A DNA stretch of 64,000 bases from Thermophilibacter gallinarum (GCF_014982725.1 NZ_JADCJZ010000001.1:558001-622000), one strand, 5' to 3'; shown: positions 43,781 through 54,067, numbered from the stretch's first letter. Notes: generated by a model from the letters alone, not told the origin. Program-made: numbers and translations.

Positions 43781-45195
43781 GGACGGTAACGCTCGAAGGG
43801 GGCGCGCGCCTCACGCAGGCCGACCTCAACCGCTCCGGGGTCCTTCCCGCCGAGGTCATGGCCGCGGCCGAGAAGATCGTGGACGACGTGCGCGAGCGCG
43901 GCGACGCCGCGGTGCGCGAGTTTTGCCTGCGCTTTGACGGGGCGTGCCCGCGGGACTTCCGCGTGCCGGACGAGCTGGTCGCCGGCGCGCTCGACCTCGT
44001 GCCGCCCGAGTTCCTCGCCGCGCTCACACGGGCGCGCGACCAGATCCGCGACTTCCACGAGCGCGAGCGCGAGCAGTCCTGGTTCACCACCCGCGCGGAC
44101 GGCACGATGCTTGGCGTGAAGGTGACCCCCGTGGCCTCCGCCGCGGTCTACGTGCCCGGCGGCCGCGCGCAGTATCCCTCTACCGTCCTCATGGACACCA
44201 TCCCGGCCAAGGTCGCCGGCGTGGAGCGCGTGGTCATGGTCACGCCGCCGCAGGCAGACGGCACGCTCTCCGCCTACACGCTCGCCGCCGCGGCGCTCGC
44301 GGGCGTGGACGAGGTCTACGCCGTGGGCGGCGCCCAGGCGATCGGCGCCGTGGCCTACGGCACCGAGTCGATCCCGGCGGTCGAGAAGATCGTGGGGCCG
44401 GGCAACGCCTACGTGGCCGCCGCCAAGCGCTACGTCTCCGGCGACGTGGGCATCGACATGGTGGCCGGACCCTCCGAGGTCTGCGTGCTCGCGGACCTCG
44501 CGGCGGCGCCCGAGGTGGTGGCCGCCGACCTCATGGCCCAGGCCGAGCACGACCCGATGGCGAGCTGCTACCTCGTGACCTGTGACGCCCTCATCGCCGA
44601 GCGCGTCCTGGCCGCCATAGAGCTTCTCGTCTCCCAGAGCCCGCGCGAGGAGATTACCCGCGCGAGCCTGGACCAGCGCGGCGTGGTCGTGGTCTGCGAC
44701 ACGCTCGACGTTGCCGTGGACGCGATCAACGTGATCGCCCCCGAGCACCTGGAGCTCCACTGCGCGGACGCGCTCGGGCTCCTCGGCCGCGTGCGCAACG
44801 CGGGCGCGATCTTCGTGGGCCCCTGGAGCTCCGAGCCCCTGGGCGACTACGTGGCCGGCCCCAACCACACGCTGCCCACGGGCGGCACCGCGCGCTGGGC
44901 CAACCCGCTCGGCGTCTACGACTTCCAGAAGCGCTCAAGCGTGATCTGCTACACGCCCGAGGGCCTGCTCGCGGATGCCCCCGCCACGCAGACCATCGCC
45001 CAGGCCGAGGGCCTCTGGGCCCACGCCCTCTCCGTCGGCATTCGCCGGGTGATCGCGGAGGCTCTCGCCGACGCGCCGGAGGGCACGTTCGGCGTCGCGC
45101 TCGACCTCGCGGGGTGCGCCGGCGAGGTGGCATGGCCTGAGGCGCTGCCCGCGCCGGCCGGTGTCCCGCTGCCCGGCTTCGAGCGGAGGGGCTAG
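43777..45195 (+). CDS. hisD: Histidinol dehydrogenase
   Basis: 472 residues, somewhat longer than the usual ~430. Oxidises histidinol to histidine in two NAD-dependent steps. Visible: [66 protein letters not shown], and [14 protein letters not shown], which include the zinc ligands. The ATG overlaps the stop of the fused gene (ATGA). Confidence 0.96.
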   Translation: MRTVTLEGGARLTQADLNRSGVLPAEVMAAAEKIVDDVRERGDAAVREFCLRFDGACPRDFRVPDELVAGALDLVPPEFLAALTRARDQIRDFHEREREQSWFTTRADGTMLGVKVTPVASAAVYVPGGRAQYPSTVLMDTIPAKVAGVERVVMVTPPQADGTLSAYTLAAAALAGVDEVYAVGGAQAIGAVAYGTESIPAVEKIVGPGNAYVAAAKRYVSGDVGIDMVAGPSEVCVLADLAAAPEVVAADLMAQAEHDPMASCYLVTCDALIAERVLAAIELLVSQSPREEITRASLDQRGVVVVCDTLDVAVDAINVIAPEHLELHCADALGLLGRVRNAGAIFVGPWSSEPLGDYVAGPNHTLPTGGTARWANPLGVYDFQKRSSVICYTPEGLLADAPATQTIAQAEGLWAHALSVGIRRVIAEALADAPEGTFGVALDLAGCAGEVAWPEALPAPAGVPLPGFERRG

Positions 45196-45197
45196 CC

Positions 45198-46289
45198 ATG
45201 GCAAAGAAGTGCCTCGACGTCACGGCGCGCCTGCGCCCCGCGCTGCGCGCCTTCGAGCCCTACGACCCGCGCTTCTCGCCCGTGCGCGTGAACCTCTCCG
45301 CGAACGAGAACACGCACCCGCTGCCGGCGGGGCTCGCCGAGGCCGTGCTCGATGCCGTGCGGGCCACGTCGCTCAACCGCTACCCCGACCCCATGGCAAA
45401 CGCCCTGCGCGACGCGCTAGCCGAGCGTCACGGCACGGACCGCGCCCACGTGATCGTGGGCAACGGCGGCGACGAGCTTCTCTTCAACCTGCTCTTTGCC
45501 TTCGGCGGGCCCGGGCGCACCGTCGTGACCTGCCCGCCGGACTTTGCCGAGTACGCCAACTTCGCCGCGATGTGCGAGACGCCGGTCGTCGCCGTCCCGC
45601 GCGACGCGGAGGACTTCTCGGTGGACGCCGAGGCCCTTCTCGCCGCCGCGGCGGACGCGGCCCTCGTGATCCTCACCTCTCCCAACAACCCTACGGGCGG
45701 CCTCGTCGACCGTGCGCTCGTGGGGCGGCTGCTCGCCGAGACCGAGGCGCTCGTGCTCGTGGACGAGGCGTACGTGGAGTTCGCCGGCGAGGACGAGAGC
45801 CTCGCGCCGCTCGTCCCGGGCAACCCGCGCCTCATCGTGCTGCGGACGCTCTCCAAGGCCTTCGCGCTCGCCGGCCTTCGCGTGGGCTACCTCATTGCCG
45901 ACCCCCAGGTCGTGGACGCCCTCGGCGCCGTGCGCCAGATATACTCGGTAGACGTGCTCGCCCAGGCGGTCGCGCTCACCTTCGTGGAGCGCCGCGCGCT
46001 TCTCGCCCCCGTCGTCGCCGACATCGTGGCGGAGCGGGAGCGTCTGGCCGCAGGACTCTCCGCGCTGCCCGGCGTGCGTACGTGGCCCTCTGCCGCCAAC
46101 TTCGTGCTGGCGCGCGTGCCGAACGCCCACCGCACGTGGGAGCGGCTGCGCGACGAGCACTCGATCCTGGTGCGCGACTTCAGCTCCACGCCGGGGCTCG
46201 ACGACTGTCTCAGGCTCACCGTGGGAACGCGGGAGGAGAACGACGCCCTCCTCGACGCGCTCTCGGTGCTCACAAGGGAGGAATCATGA
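45198..46289 (+). CDS. hisC: Histidinol-phosphate aminotransferase
   Basis: 363 residues. PLP enzyme of fold type [13 protein letters not shown] at the N-terminus, [26 protein letters not shown], and the PLP lysine in [15 protein letters not shown] (~residue 219). Starts 2 bases after the hisD stop. Confidence 0.95.
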   Translation: MAKKCLDVTARLRPALRAFEPYDPRFSPVRVNLSANENTHPLPAGLAEAVLDAVRATSLNRYPDPMANALRDALAERHGTDRAHVIVGNGGDELLFNLLFAFGGPGRTVVTCPPDFAEYANFAAMCETPVVAVPRDAEDFSVDAEALLAAAADAALVILTSPNNPTGGLVDRALVGRLLAETEALVLVDEAYVEFAGEDESLAPLVPGNPRLIVLRTLSKAFALAGLRVGYLIADPQVVDALGAVRQIYSVDVLAQAVALTFVERRALLAPVVADIVAERERLAAGLSALPGVRTWPSAANFVLARVPNAHRTWERLRDEHSILVRDFSSTPGLDDCLRLTVGTREENDALLDALSVLTREES

Positions 46290-46873
46290 CAAGGACCGCC
46301 AAGGTCGTCCGCGCCACCGCGGAGACGGACATCGGGATCTCCGTGGACCTGGACGGCACCGGAGCCGCCGACGTCGAGACGGGCGTGGGCTTCTTCGACC
46401 ACATGCTCTGCGCCCTCGCGCGCCACTCGCTCGTTGACCTCACGGTGCGCGCCAAGGGCGACACCGAGGTGGACGACCACCACACCGTCGAGGATACGGG
46501 CATCGTGCTCGGCCAGGCGCTGCGCGAGGCGCTCGGTGACAAGCGCGGCATCCGCCGCTTCGGCTCCGTGATGGTGCCGCTCGACGAGGCGCTCGTCATG
46601 GCGGCCGTGGACATCTCCGGCCGCGGCGGGCTCTACTGGGACGTACCGATCGCCCCCTCCAAGGTGGGGACCTTCGACACCGAGCTCGCGAAGGAGTTCT
46701 TCGTCGGGCTCGCGCGCGAGGCCGGCATCACGCTGCACCTGCGGCTCGTCGCCGGCGAGAACGCCCACCACATCATCGAGGCCACGTTCAAGGCGGCGGC
46801 GCGCGCCCTGCGCGAGGCCGTCGAGGGCGACCCGCGCGTCGACGGCGTGCCCTCCACGAAGGGCTCGCTGTGA
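46286..46873 (+). CDS. hisB: Imidazoleglycerol-phosphate dehydratase
   Basis: 195 residues, the single-function form without the histidinol-phosphatase domain. [16 protein letters not shown] and [11 protein letters not shown] carry the manganese ligands; [20 protein letters not shown] is the second site. The ATG overlaps the hisC stop (ATGA). The histidinol-phosphate phosphatase must be encoded elsewhere. Confidence 0.95.
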   Translation: MTRTAKVVRATAETDIGISVDLDGTGAADVETGVGFFDHMLCALARHSLVDLTVRAKGDTEVDDHHTVEDTGIVLGQALREALGDKRGIRRFGSVMVPLDEALVMAAVDISGRGGLYWDVPIAPSKVGTFDTELAKEFFVGLAREAGITLHLRLVAGENAHHIIEATFKAAARALREAVEGDPRVDGVPSTKGSL

Positions 46874-47523
46874 CGGCGCGCCCGATCGTCATCGTCGACT
46901 ACCACAAGGGCAACCTGCGCTCGGTGGAGCGGGGGCTGGTCGAGGCCGGCGGCACGGCGGTCGTGACGGACGACCCGGTGGCGATCGCCGCCGCCGACGC
47001 GCTGGTGCTCCCCGGGGTGGGCAGCTTCGGCGACGCGGCGGCCTACCTGGGGGAGAGCGGCCAGCGCGAGGCCCTTCTCGCCGCACTTGGCCGCGGTGTG
47101 CCGTTCCTGGGCATCTGCCTGGGCCTCCAGCTGCTCTTCGAGCGCGGGAGCGAGACGGACGACGGCTCGTGGGCGGAGGGCCTGGGTGTCATGGCGGGCT
47201 CCGCCACGCGCTTGGAGTCCTCGCGGCTCAAGGTGCCGCACGTGGGCTGGGACCAGCTCGACCTCACGCCGCTCGGCCGCTCCTGCCCGCTCTTCGCGGG
47301 CGTCGCCGAGGGCGCGCACGTCTACTTCACCCACTCGTACGCGCTCGCGGACGACGTGCCGGCGGGGCTCGTGACCGCGCGCACGCACTACGCGCGCAGC
47401 TTCGCCTCCGCGGCCTGGGACGGCTCCAGCACCTACGGCGTGCAGTTCCACCCCGAGAAGAGCTCGGCGGTGGGCCTTCAGATCCTGCGCAACTTCGTGC
47501 GTCTGGCGGGGGGTGCCGCATGA
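46870..47523 (+). CDS. hisH: Imidazole glycerol phosphate synthase, glutaminase subunit
   Basis: 217 residues. Class I amidotransferase: catalytic Cys in [10 protein letters not shown] (~residue 82), His and Glu in [10 protein letters not shown], oxyanion region [13 protein letters not shown] start overlapping the hisB stop (GTGA). Supplies ammonia to HisF. Confidence 0.95.
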   Translation: MTARPIVIVDYHKGNLRSVERGLVEAGGTAVVTDDPVAIAAADALVLPGVGSFGDAAAYLGESGQREALLAALGRGVPFLGICLGLQLLFERGSETDDGSWAEGLGVMAGSATRLESSRLKVPHVGWDQLDLTPLGRSCPLFAGVAEGAHVYFTHSYALADDVPAGLVTARTHYARSFASAAWDGSSTYGVQFHPEKSSAVGLQILRNFVRLAGGAA

Positions 47524-48269
47524 TCCTCTTCCCGGCGATCGACCTGGTGGGCGGGCGTGTGGTGCGGCTCGCGAACGGCGAGCGCTCCCGCATGGACGTC
47601 TACTCCGACGACCCGGCGGCGGTGGCCGAGTCCTTCCGCGACGCCGGCACGCGCTGGGTCCATGTGGTCGACCTCTCCGCCACGCTCGAGGAGGACGAGG
47701 CCGCCCGCGCGGCCAACGACGCCGCGATCCGCGCGATCTGCGCCGTGGACGGCATCTCGGTGGACGCCGGGGGCGGCGTGCGCTCTATGGCCGCGGTGGA
47801 GCGCCTGGTGGGCCTGGGCGTGCGGCGCATCGCGATCGGGACGGCGCTCGTACGCGACCCCGCCTTCGCGGAGGCGGCGGCCCGCGAGTTCGGCGAGCTC
47901 GTCGTCGCCGACGTGGCCGCGCGCAGCGGGGAGGTGCGCGTGAACGGCTGGCGCGAGGGCGCGTCGCTCTCAGCCGACGAGCTCGTCGCCCGTCTCGCCG
48001 AGCTGGGCTATCGCCACCTGGTCTTCACCGACGTGGCCCGTGACGGCATGCGCTGCGGCATCGACGCCGAGGCGTACCGTCACGTCGCAGGGGTGGCGGG
48101 CTTTCCGGTGGTCGCCTCGGGCGGCATCGCGAGCCTGGACGACCTGCGGGCGCTTGCGGCCCTCGGCCCGGACGTCATCGAGGGAGCCATCACCGGGCGC
48201 GCCCTCTACGAGGGGTCCTTCTCGCTCGAGGACGCCCTCGCCGCGTGTGCGCGGGATGCCGGCGATTAA
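47520..48269 (+). CDS. hisA: ProFAR isomerase
   Basis: 249-residue TIM barrel. [17 protein letters not shown] with the catalytic Asp8, VVDLSATLEE, DAGGGVRSM, FTDVARDGMRCG with the second Asp, and VVASGGIASLDDL. In Actinobacteria this position may be filled by the bifunctional PriA, which also does the TrpF reaction; I cannot separate the two from sequence alone. Overlaps hisH by 4 nt. Confidence 0.93.
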   Translation: MILFPAIDLVGGRVVRLANGERSRMDVYSDDPAAVAESFRDAGTRWVHVVDLSATLEEDEAARAANDAAIRAICAVDGISVDAGGGVRSMAAVERLVGLGVRRIAIGTALVRDPAFAEAAAREFGELVVADVAARSGEVRVNGWREGASLSADELVARLAELGYRHLVFTDVARDGMRCGIDAEAYRHVAGVAGFPVVASGGIASLDDLRALAALGPDVIEGAITGRALYEGSFSLEDALAACARDAGD

Positions 48270-48490
48270 GAACTCGGGGTAGTTGCATCCCGTGCGCCGT
48301 CTGCCGCTTACGAATTCGAGGTAAGTGCAGGCCCTTCTCGCCCGATTGCCGGGCCCTGGGCGTGCTGGCGTCGCGCGACCTGCGCTTTTCTGTCGCAGGT
48401 GTCGACGCATGGCGCCTCGAGCCTACAACGACCTCGATTTCTTAAGCACCGGCTCAACTCGTCCCTACACTCAGCGCGATTTCGTAAGCA
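48265..48490. repeat. Private repeat cluster splitting the his operon
   Basis: TTAAGAACTCGGGGTAGTTG (from 48266) and TTACGAATTCGAGGTAAGTG (from 48308) are related direct copies (17 of 22 nt). Two related inverted copies follow: ACCTCGATTTCTTAAGCA (ending 48448) and GCGCGATTTCGTAAGCA (ending 48490). Order forward, forward, reverse, reverse. They fill the 414-bp gap between hisA and hisF, which holds no gene; TTCTCGCC octamers at about 48335 and 48590 are also present. Confidence 0.85.
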
Positions 48491-48683
48491 TCCTCGTGTT
48501 ACGACCCGGATGCGAGGCGTGTTCTCACCGCCAGCCTCCGGTAAGCTTTGCAACATGGACCCTTCGCCCGGGCCAGCGAGCCGCCGCCCTTCTCGCCAAG
48601 CGATTTCGCGCAGCGAGCGAGCGGGGCGAGCGCTGAGCTGGGCGAGAAGGGCGGTGGCTCGCCGGCATCGACGAAAGGAAGCC

Positions 48684-49451
48684 ATGCTGACCAAGCGCGT
48701 CATTCCGTGCCTGGACGTACACGACGGCCGTGTGGTGAAGGGCGTCAACTTCGTGGACCTGCGCGACGCCGGCGACCCCGTGGAGCTGGCGCGCAAGTAC
48801 GACCGCGAGGGCGCCGACGAGGTCGTGTTCCTGGACATCACGGCCACTTCGGACGACCGCGCCACCACGATCGAGCTGGCCAGCCGCGCCGCCGCCGAGC
48901 TCCGCATCCCCTACACGGTGGGCGGCGGCTTCCGCGACGTCACGGGCTGCCGCACGATGATCGCGGCGGGCGCCGACAAGGTCTCGGTCAACTCCGCGGC
49001 CGTGCGCGACCCGGGCCTCATCACCGCCGCGGCCACGGCCTTCGGCTCGCAGGCCGTCATCTGCGCGATCGACGCCAAGCGCGTGGGCCGCGAGGACCGC
49101 TGGGAGGTCTACCTGGCCGGGGGTCGGCAGGCCACCGGCATCGACGCCGTGGCCTGGGCCGAGGAGGCCGCGCGCCGCGGCGCCGGCGAGATCCTGCTCA
49201 CGAGCATGGACCGCGACGGCACCAAGGACGGCTTCGACCTCGCGCTCACCCGTGCGGTGGCGCGCGCCGTGCCCATCCCCGTCATCGCGTCCGGCGGCGT
49301 GGGCACGCTCGAGCACTTCGCCGAGGGCATCCTGGAGGGCGAGGCCGACGCCGTGCTCGCGGCGAGCGTCTTCCACTTCGGCACGTTCACGATCCGCCAG
49401 GTCAAGGAGTACATGGCGAGCCAGGGCATCCCGGTGCGCCTGGACTTCTAG
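48684..49451 (+). CDS. hisF: Imidazole glycerol phosphate synthase, cyclase subunit
   Basis: 255-residue TIM barrel. [17 protein letters not shown] with catalytic Asp (~11), [36 protein letters not shown] with the second Asp, and [13 protein letters not shown]. Partner of HisH. It is separated from hisA by a 414-bp repeat-filled gap, so it may have its own promoter. GAAAGGAAGCC precedes the ATG. Confidence 0.96.
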   Translation: MLTKRVIPCLDVHDGRVVKGVNFVDLRDAGDPVELARKYDREGADEVVFLDITATSDDRATTIELASRAAAELRIPYTVGGGFRDVTGCRTMIAAGADKVSVNSAAVRDPGLITAAATAFGSQAVICAIDAKRVGREDRWEVYLAGGRQATGIDAVAWAEEAARRGAGEILLTSMDRDGTKDGFDLALTRAVARAVPIPVIASGGVGTLEHFAEGILEGEADAVLAASVFHFGTFTIRQVKEYMASQGIPVRLDF

Positions 49452-49455
49452 GGCG

Positions 49456-49525
49456 GGCGACCATACACACCCGTCGGAACCTGCCCCCTCGAGGGCATAA
49501 AACCACTAGGTGTGCATGGTTCGCC
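49456..49525. repeat. Hairpin between hisF and hisI
   Basis: GGCGACCATACACACC (49456-49471) pairs with GGTGTGCATGGTTCGCC (49509-49525), one bulge and one mismatch, 37-nt loop, no T run. The ACCAT..CACRC arm resembles the 35.4-kb hairpin. Confidence 0.75.
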
Positions 49526-49552
49526 GAGACACGGGAAGGGAAGGGGAGGATC

Positions 49553-49909
49553 ATGGAGCTGATCTCGATCTCCGACGTACACTTCGACGACCGCGGCCTC
49601 GTTCCCGCGGTGGTTCAGCAGGAGGGCACCGGCGAGGTCCTCATGGTGGCGTGGATGAGCGCGGAGTCGCTGCGCCTGACCCTGGAGACGGGGACCACGT
49701 GGTTCTGGAGCCGCAGCAGGCAGGAGCTCTGGAACAAGGGGACCACCAGCGGAAACGTCCAGCGGGTGCGGCGCGTGCTCGTGGACTGCGACGCCGACAC
49801 GCTGCTCGTGGAGGTGGACTCGCCGGGCCCCGCGTGCCACACGGGGAACCGGAGCTGCTTCTTCAGGGAGCTCGGCAACGGGGCGGACGAGAAGAACGGA
49901 GAGATGTGA
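49553..49909 (+). CDS. hisI: Phosphoribosyl-AMP cyclohydrolase
   Basis: 118 residues. [29 protein letters not shown](T/E)TSGN and the metal-binding [10 protein letters not shown] and CHTGNRSCF segments identify it. Single-function form; HisE is a separate gene overlapping it by one base. GGAAGGGGAGG precedes the ATG. Confidence 0.95.
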   Translation: MELISISDVHFDDRGLVPAVVQQEGTGEVLMVAWMSAESLRLTLETGTTWFWSRSRQELWNKGTTSGNVQRVRRVLVDCDADTLLVEVDSPGPACHTGNRSCFFRELGNGADEKNGEM

Positions 49910-50226
49910 TGGGCGAGCGTACGGAGAACGTCGTCGACGGGAACCTGGGGGAGACCATTGCCGGACTCGCGACCGTGATTCACGGCCGTCGCGACGCCTC
50001 GCCGGAGGCATCCTACACGGCCCGGCTGCTCCAGGGCAAGGAGGACAGCCTGCTCAAGAAGCTCACCGAGGAGGCAACCGAGGTCGTCATGGCCTGCAAG
50101 GACCGCGACCACGACCACATCCGCTACGAGGCCGCCGACCTCGTCTATCACCTGCTCGTCGCGCTCGAGCGCTACGGGGTGACGCTTGACGAGCTCGCCG
50201 GCGAGCTCGACGCGCGGCGGCGCTAG
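49909..50226 (+). CDS. hisE: Phosphoribosyl-ATP pyrophosphohydrolase
   Basis: 105 residues, MazG-like all-helical fold. SYTARLLQGKEDSLLKKL, EEATEVVMACKD and YEAADLVYHLLVALE carry the metal-binding Glu and Asp residues. TGATG overlap with hisI. Last gene of the his operon; its stop interlocks with the racemase stop on the other strand (CTAG). Confidence 0.94.
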   Translation: MGERTENVVDGNLGETIAGLATVIHGRRDASPEASYTARLLQGKEDSLLKKLTEEATEVVMACKDRDHDHIRYEAADLVYHLLVALERYGVTLDELAGELDARRR

Positions 50227-50924
50227 GCGCGATAGCGCGCCCCCGAGAGCAGGATCGACTTGCGCACGAGCACGTCCATGGCGTCGAGCACCGCCTCGGG
50301 AAGGCGGCGGTACTGCGAGACCACGGAGAGCTCGGTGCAGGCGAGGATCACGCTGTCGCAGGCGCCCTCGTCCAGGAACCACCCGATCACGCGGTCGAAC
50401 GCGTCGAGGTCGGGCTCCCGCCCCGCCTTGACGTCGTCGTAGATGATGGACATGACGCTGGCCTGGAGCTCGGCGGGGGGAGTGACGCACGTCGCGCCCA
50501 GCGCCTCGCACTCGCGGGCGTAGACGCCCGAGGCCACCGTGCCGTCCGTCCCCATGACGCCCACGCGGCGCGCGCCGCCCACGAGCACGGTCTCCCGGAC
50601 GGCCTCGCGCGGCATGTGGATGACGGGGATGCCGGTGAACGCCTGGATCTGGTCGTAGAAGAAGTGCGACGTGTTGCAGGGGATGGCGATGTGGGCGCAC
50701 CCCGCCTGCTCGAGCAGGCTCACGCACGAGCGCATCGTCGTGAGCAGCGAGCGGGCGTCCCCGGTCTGGATCGCGCGCGTGCGGTCGGGCATGGAGGCGC
50801 AGGAGAGGATGACCATGTCGATGTGGTCCTGGTCGGTCGCGGCCTGGGTGTGCCGCACCACCTGGTCATAGTAGTACGCGGTTGCCTCCGGGCCCATGCC
50901 CCCGATCACCCCGAGCTTCTCCAT
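50223..50924 (-). CDS. Aspartate/glutamate racemase family protein
   Basis: 233 residues. Both catalytic cysteines are present: IPCNTSHFF (~residue 83) and LACTELS (~195), with GVIGGMGPEATAYYY at the N-terminus typical of the aspartate racemase (RacD/YgeA) group. Probably makes D-aspartate. It follows the ATP-grasp gene after 8 bases on the same strand, so the two form an operon. Confidence 0.85.
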   Translation of the reverse strand: MEKLGVIGGMGPEATAYYYDQVVRHTQAATDQDHIDMVILSCASMPDRTRAIQTGDARSLLTTMRSCVSLLEQAGCAHIAIPCNTSHFFYDQIQAFTGIPVIHMPREAVRETVLVGGARRVGVMGTDGTVASGVYARECEALGATCVTPPAELQASVMSIIYDDVKAGREPDLDAFDRVIGWFLDEGACDSVILACTELSVVSQYRRLPEAVLDAMDVLVRKSILLSGARYRA

Positions 50925-50932
50925 GCCGCCCC

Positions 50933-52183
50933 CTAGTCGTGGTAGTACCGGCGCATCTGCGCGAGACAGCGGAAGTGCTGGCGCACCATGCGCAGCCAGC
51001 GGTGCGGGACGTTGTCGCCCCTCATGAAGACGGGGTTGACCGCCTTGCCCTCGCGGATGAGCCGGTGGGCGAGGTCGCGCAGCCCCGCGTCACGGACGAA
51101 CTCGTCAATCGCGCGGTAGGGCAGGACCGTCCAGAGGTGCTCCTCGCGCGCCGTCTCGAAGGCGGGCTCGAAGGGGCGGCGGTAGACGTACTCCTCGACG
51201 ACGTACTTGGCGACGTTGAAGCCGGAGCCCGTCACGTAGTAGTTGCTGCGGCCCTGGCGCGTGTTGAAGTCGAAGAACTTGAACGAGCCGTCGCGCTCGT
51301 CGTACTTGACGTCGAAGTTGGAGAAGCCCACGAAGTGCAGGTCCTCCAGAAGCGCGCGGACGCTCTCGCAGAGCTCGTCGTTCGGCTCGGTGATGATCAC
51401 GGCGTGGTTGCCCACCGCGTGGGGCTCGTGCTCCTCGAGAAGGACGTGGCCCAGGCACATCATGCGCACCGTGCCCGTCTGGTCGGAGTAGCTCGTGAGC
51501 ACGCGCATGCGCTCGTCGTTGCCGGGCACGCGGTCCTGGATGATGAGGTCGTCGGCATAGCCGGAGGCGTAGACGTCGCGGATGGTGGACTCCAGCTCCT
51601 CGCGCGAGGATATGGTGTAGGCCTTCTCCTGCGTGGCGAAGGGGTGCGCCCAGTACTCGATGCCGTCGGAGGGCTTGAGGATCATCGGGTAGGGGAAGTC
51701 GATGGCGTCGAGGGCGGCGAGCGGCTCGCCGTCGGGCGTCAGCATCTCTCGCGTGAAGGTGAGGGTGTGCGGGTAGGGCACCCCGTGCTTCTCGCAAAGC
51801 CGGTAGAAGACCTCCTTGCGCTGGGCGCTGTCCATGATCTCGAAGGGCCCGTACGGCGCGACGATGTTGTCGGCGAGCTCCCCGGCGTCCTTGGCCTGCG
51901 CCACGAGCGCGACGTAGCTGTCCCCGCAGCCCATGAGGACGACCGTCTTGTCGGCGTGCTCGCCGGCGATGGCGTTGACCGTGCGCAGGAAGGTGTCGTA
52001 GGTGTCGATTGCGGGGTCGTGCCGGTAGTCGGCTATGCGGCTGCGGTAGGAGGGGCCGGTCCCGTACTTGCCGATCACGATGCTCTTCACCTGGTACTGC
52101 TCGTAGAAGGCGCGTGCGACGGAGTAGGCGTTGATGTCTCCTCCCAGGAGCACGGGAACGAACTCACGGTCGACGAACTTCAT
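50933..52183 (-). CDS. ATP-grasp ligase, D-aspartate ligase-like
   Basis: 416 residues. VPVLLGGDINAYSVARAF at the N-terminus, ATP-grasp features MILKPSDGIEYW (ATP lysine), DLIIQDRVPG, and FVGFSNFDVKYDERDG..FKFFDFNTRQGRSNYYV (metal and phosphate ligands). The pairing with an aspartate racemase matches the D-aspartate ligase system (Aslfm-RacD) that builds a D-Asp cross-bridge onto peptidoglycan precursors; that role is inferred. Start at 52183 after GGAAGG. murJ, a lipid II flippase, is divergent. Confidence 0.78.
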   Translation of the reverse strand: MKFVDREFVPVLLGGDINAYSVARAFYEQYQVKSIVIGKYGTGPSYRSRIADYRHDPAIDTYDTFLRTVNAIAGEHADKTVVLMGCGDSYVALVAQAKDAGELADNIVAPYGPFEIMDSAQRKEVFYRLCEKHGVPYPHTLTFTREMLTPDGEPLAALDAIDFPYPMILKPSDGIEYWAHPFATQEKAYTISSREELESTIRDVYASGYADDLIIQDRVPGNDERMRVLTSYSDQTGTVRMMCLGHVLLEEHEPHAVGNHAVIITEPNDELCESVRALLEDLHFVGFSNFDVKYDERDGSFKFFDFNTRQGRSNYYVTGSGFNVAKYVVEEYVYRRPFEPAFETAREEHLWTVLPYRAIDEFVRDAGLRDLAHRLIREGKAVNPVFMRGDNVPHRWLRMVRQHFRCLAQMRRYYHD

Positions 52184-52249
52184 GGGGCGCCTTCCTACGC
52201 GGGGCATGGTTACCGGACGACCCGCACGCGGCGCGACGTCAGAAAAGAA

Positions 52250-52255
52250 AGTATA
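52250..52255 (-). promoter_or_regulatory. Candidate -10 of the ATP-grasp/racemase operon
   Basis: TATACT on the minus strand, ~70 nt before the start. A perfect 9-bp inverted repeat, CGCCGTTTC / GAAACGGCG (52285-52307), lies upstream between the two divergent promoters and may be a shared operator. Confidence 0.45.
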
Positions 52256-52337
52256 GCGCCCGCCCGAGACGCCGCGCGCATATGCGCCGTTTCTGCATGA
52301 AACGGCGGTAGAGGCAGCGTGGCCGGACGCGAGCCGA

Positions 52338-52343
52338 TACAAT
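52338..52343 (+). promoter_or_regulatory. Candidate -10 of murJ
   Basis: TACAAT. A transcript from here would begin near 52350, which rules out the GTG at 52347 and supports the GTG start at 52377. Confidence 0.5.
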
Positions 52344-52376
52344 CAGGTGACCGGAACGGAGACGAGGAGGGTGACG

Positions 52377-54065
52377 GTGTCGGAACACCAGCGTCCGCAG
52401 GGGCGGCACTTCGCTCAAAAGACGGGCGAGAAGGACGACGACTTCCAGGGGTCTGGCGACTACGAGAGCGTGGGCCGCTCGGCCAGCCTCATGACGGGCC
52501 TCATCATCGTGTCGCGCGTGACCGGATTCGCCCGAACGTGGGTCATGGGCATCGCCTTCGGCGTCTCCTACCTCGCCTCCTCCTACAACATAGCCAACAA
52601 CCTCCCCAACATGCTCTACGAGCTCGTCATGGGGGGCATGCTCGTCACGGCGTTTTTGCCCGTGTACATGGAGGCCCGCCGCAGCGGCGGGCGTGAGGCG
52701 GCCAACGCCTACGTCTCGAACCTCCTCTCGGTCCTGCTCGTCCTTCTCGGCGGCATATCGCTTCTCGCCATCGCCTTCGCCCCGGCCCTCATCTGGACGC
52801 AGTCGTTCATGAGCGGCGGGGAGGAGATGGAGGTCGCCGTCTACTTCTTCCGCTTCTTTGCGATCCAAGTGCTGTTCTACGGCCTGGGGTCCGTGTTCTC
52901 CGGCGTGCTCAACGCCCACCGCGACTACTTCTGGAGCAACTTCGCCCCCATCCTCAACAACGTGGTGGTCATCGCCAGCTTCGCGGCCTTCCCTGCCCTC
53001 GAGGCGATGAGCTCCGGCCTGGCGGTGACGGTGCTCGCCGTGGGCACGACGCTGGGCGTCTTCGTGCAGATGGCATGCCAGATCCCGGCGCTCGCCAAGT
53101 ACGGCCTGCGCCCGCGCTTCCACGTCGACCTCGCCGACAGGCGGCTGAGGAAGACCGTCTCGCTCGGCGTCCCCACGCTGGTCGCGACCGCGTGCACCTT
53201 CGTGACGGCGTCCGTGCAGAACTCGGCGGCGCTCGCGGTCCAGCCGGGCACGGGCGCCTCGGTGATCGCCTACGCGCGCCTGTGGTACACGCTTCCCTAC
53301 GCCCTGATCTCGGTGTCGCTCAACACGGCCCTCTACACCGAGCTCGCCCGAGACGCGGCGCGCGGCGATGACGACGCGGTGCGCGCGGGCTTCTCGCGCG
53401 GCGTGGCGGAGCAGCTCTTCTTCCTCATCCCGTTCGCGTTCTACCTCGTCGTGTTCGCGGAGCCCCTCAACATGATCTACAGCTCCGGCAGGTTCGACTA
53501 CGAGGGTGTCCGCCTGGTGAGCGAGTACCTGCGCTTCCTCGCGCCCGCGCTGCCGCTCTACGGCGTCTGCATGCTCGCGCAGAAGGGGTGCTCGGCGCTC
53601 ATGGACATGCGGCCCTATGCCGTCTTCATGGTGCTCGGCTCGCTCATGCAGGTCGTCTGGGCGCTCGTCGTGGGCGTGCAGCTCGGTGGGGGCATGCCCG
53701 CGATCGCGTTCTCGACGGTCGCGTTCTACCTGGTCGCCAACGCCGGCGCCGTCGTCTGGATGCGGCGGAGGCTGAGGGGGCTGCGGGTGCGGGCCATGCT
53801 GCACGGGGCGGTCCTCGGCCTGGCGCTCGGACTCGTCGGCGCGCTCGCCGGCGGCGCGGTCCTCCGGGCGCTCGAGACCCTCGTCGCGCCGCTGACCGTC
53901 GTCGGCGCGAGCGGGGCCACGGAAGTCGCGAGCCTGGGCCGTGCGCTGGCCTATGTTGTGGTCTCCGGCATCGTCTCGCTGGTCGTGACGTTCGTCCCTG
54001 CCGTCGCGCTCCGGATCCCCGAGGTCGGCATGCTCTCGTCGATCACGCGGCGGCTCAAGAGGTAG
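52377..54065 (+). CDS. murJ: Lipid II flippase MurJ (MviN family)
   Basis: 562 residues, about 14 membrane helices. MVSRVTGFARTWVMG-like first helix region (IIVSRVTGFARTWVMGIAFG), SYNIANNLPNMLYELVMGGM, VLNAHRDYFWSNFAPILNN and the MLAQKGCSALMDMRPY region are typical of the family that flips lipid-linked peptidoglycan precursors. A hydrophilic ~45-residue N-terminus precedes the first helix. GTG at 52377 with GAGGAGG 6 bases before. uvrC follows 2 bases after the stop. Confidence 0.92.
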   Translation: MSEHQRPQGRHFAQKTGEKDDDFQGSGDYESVGRSASLMTGLIIVSRVTGFARTWVMGIAFGVSYLASSYNIANNLPNMLYELVMGGMLVTAFLPVYMEARRSGGREAANAYVSNLLSVLLVLLGGISLLAIAFAPALIWTQSFMSGGEEMEVAVYFFRFFAIQVLFYGLGSVFSGVLNAHRDYFWSNFAPILNNVVVIASFAAFPALEAMSSGLAVTVLAVGTTLGVFVQMACQIPALAKYGLRPRFHVDLADRRLRKTVSLGVPTLVATACTFVTASVQNSAALAVQPGTGASVIAYARLWYTLPYALISVSLNTALYTELARDAARGDDDAVRAGFSRGVAEQLFFLIPFAFYLVVFAEPLNMIYSSGRFDYEGVRLVSEYLRFLAPALPLYGVCMLAQKGCSALMDMRPYAVFMVLGSLMQVVWALVVGVQLGGGMPAIAFSTVAFYLVANAGAVVWMRRRLRGLRVRAMLHGAVLGLALGLVGALAGGAVLRALETLVAPLTVVGASGATEVASLGRALAYVVVSGIVSLVVTFVPAVALRIPEVGMLSSITRRLKR

Positions 54066-54067
54066 CC

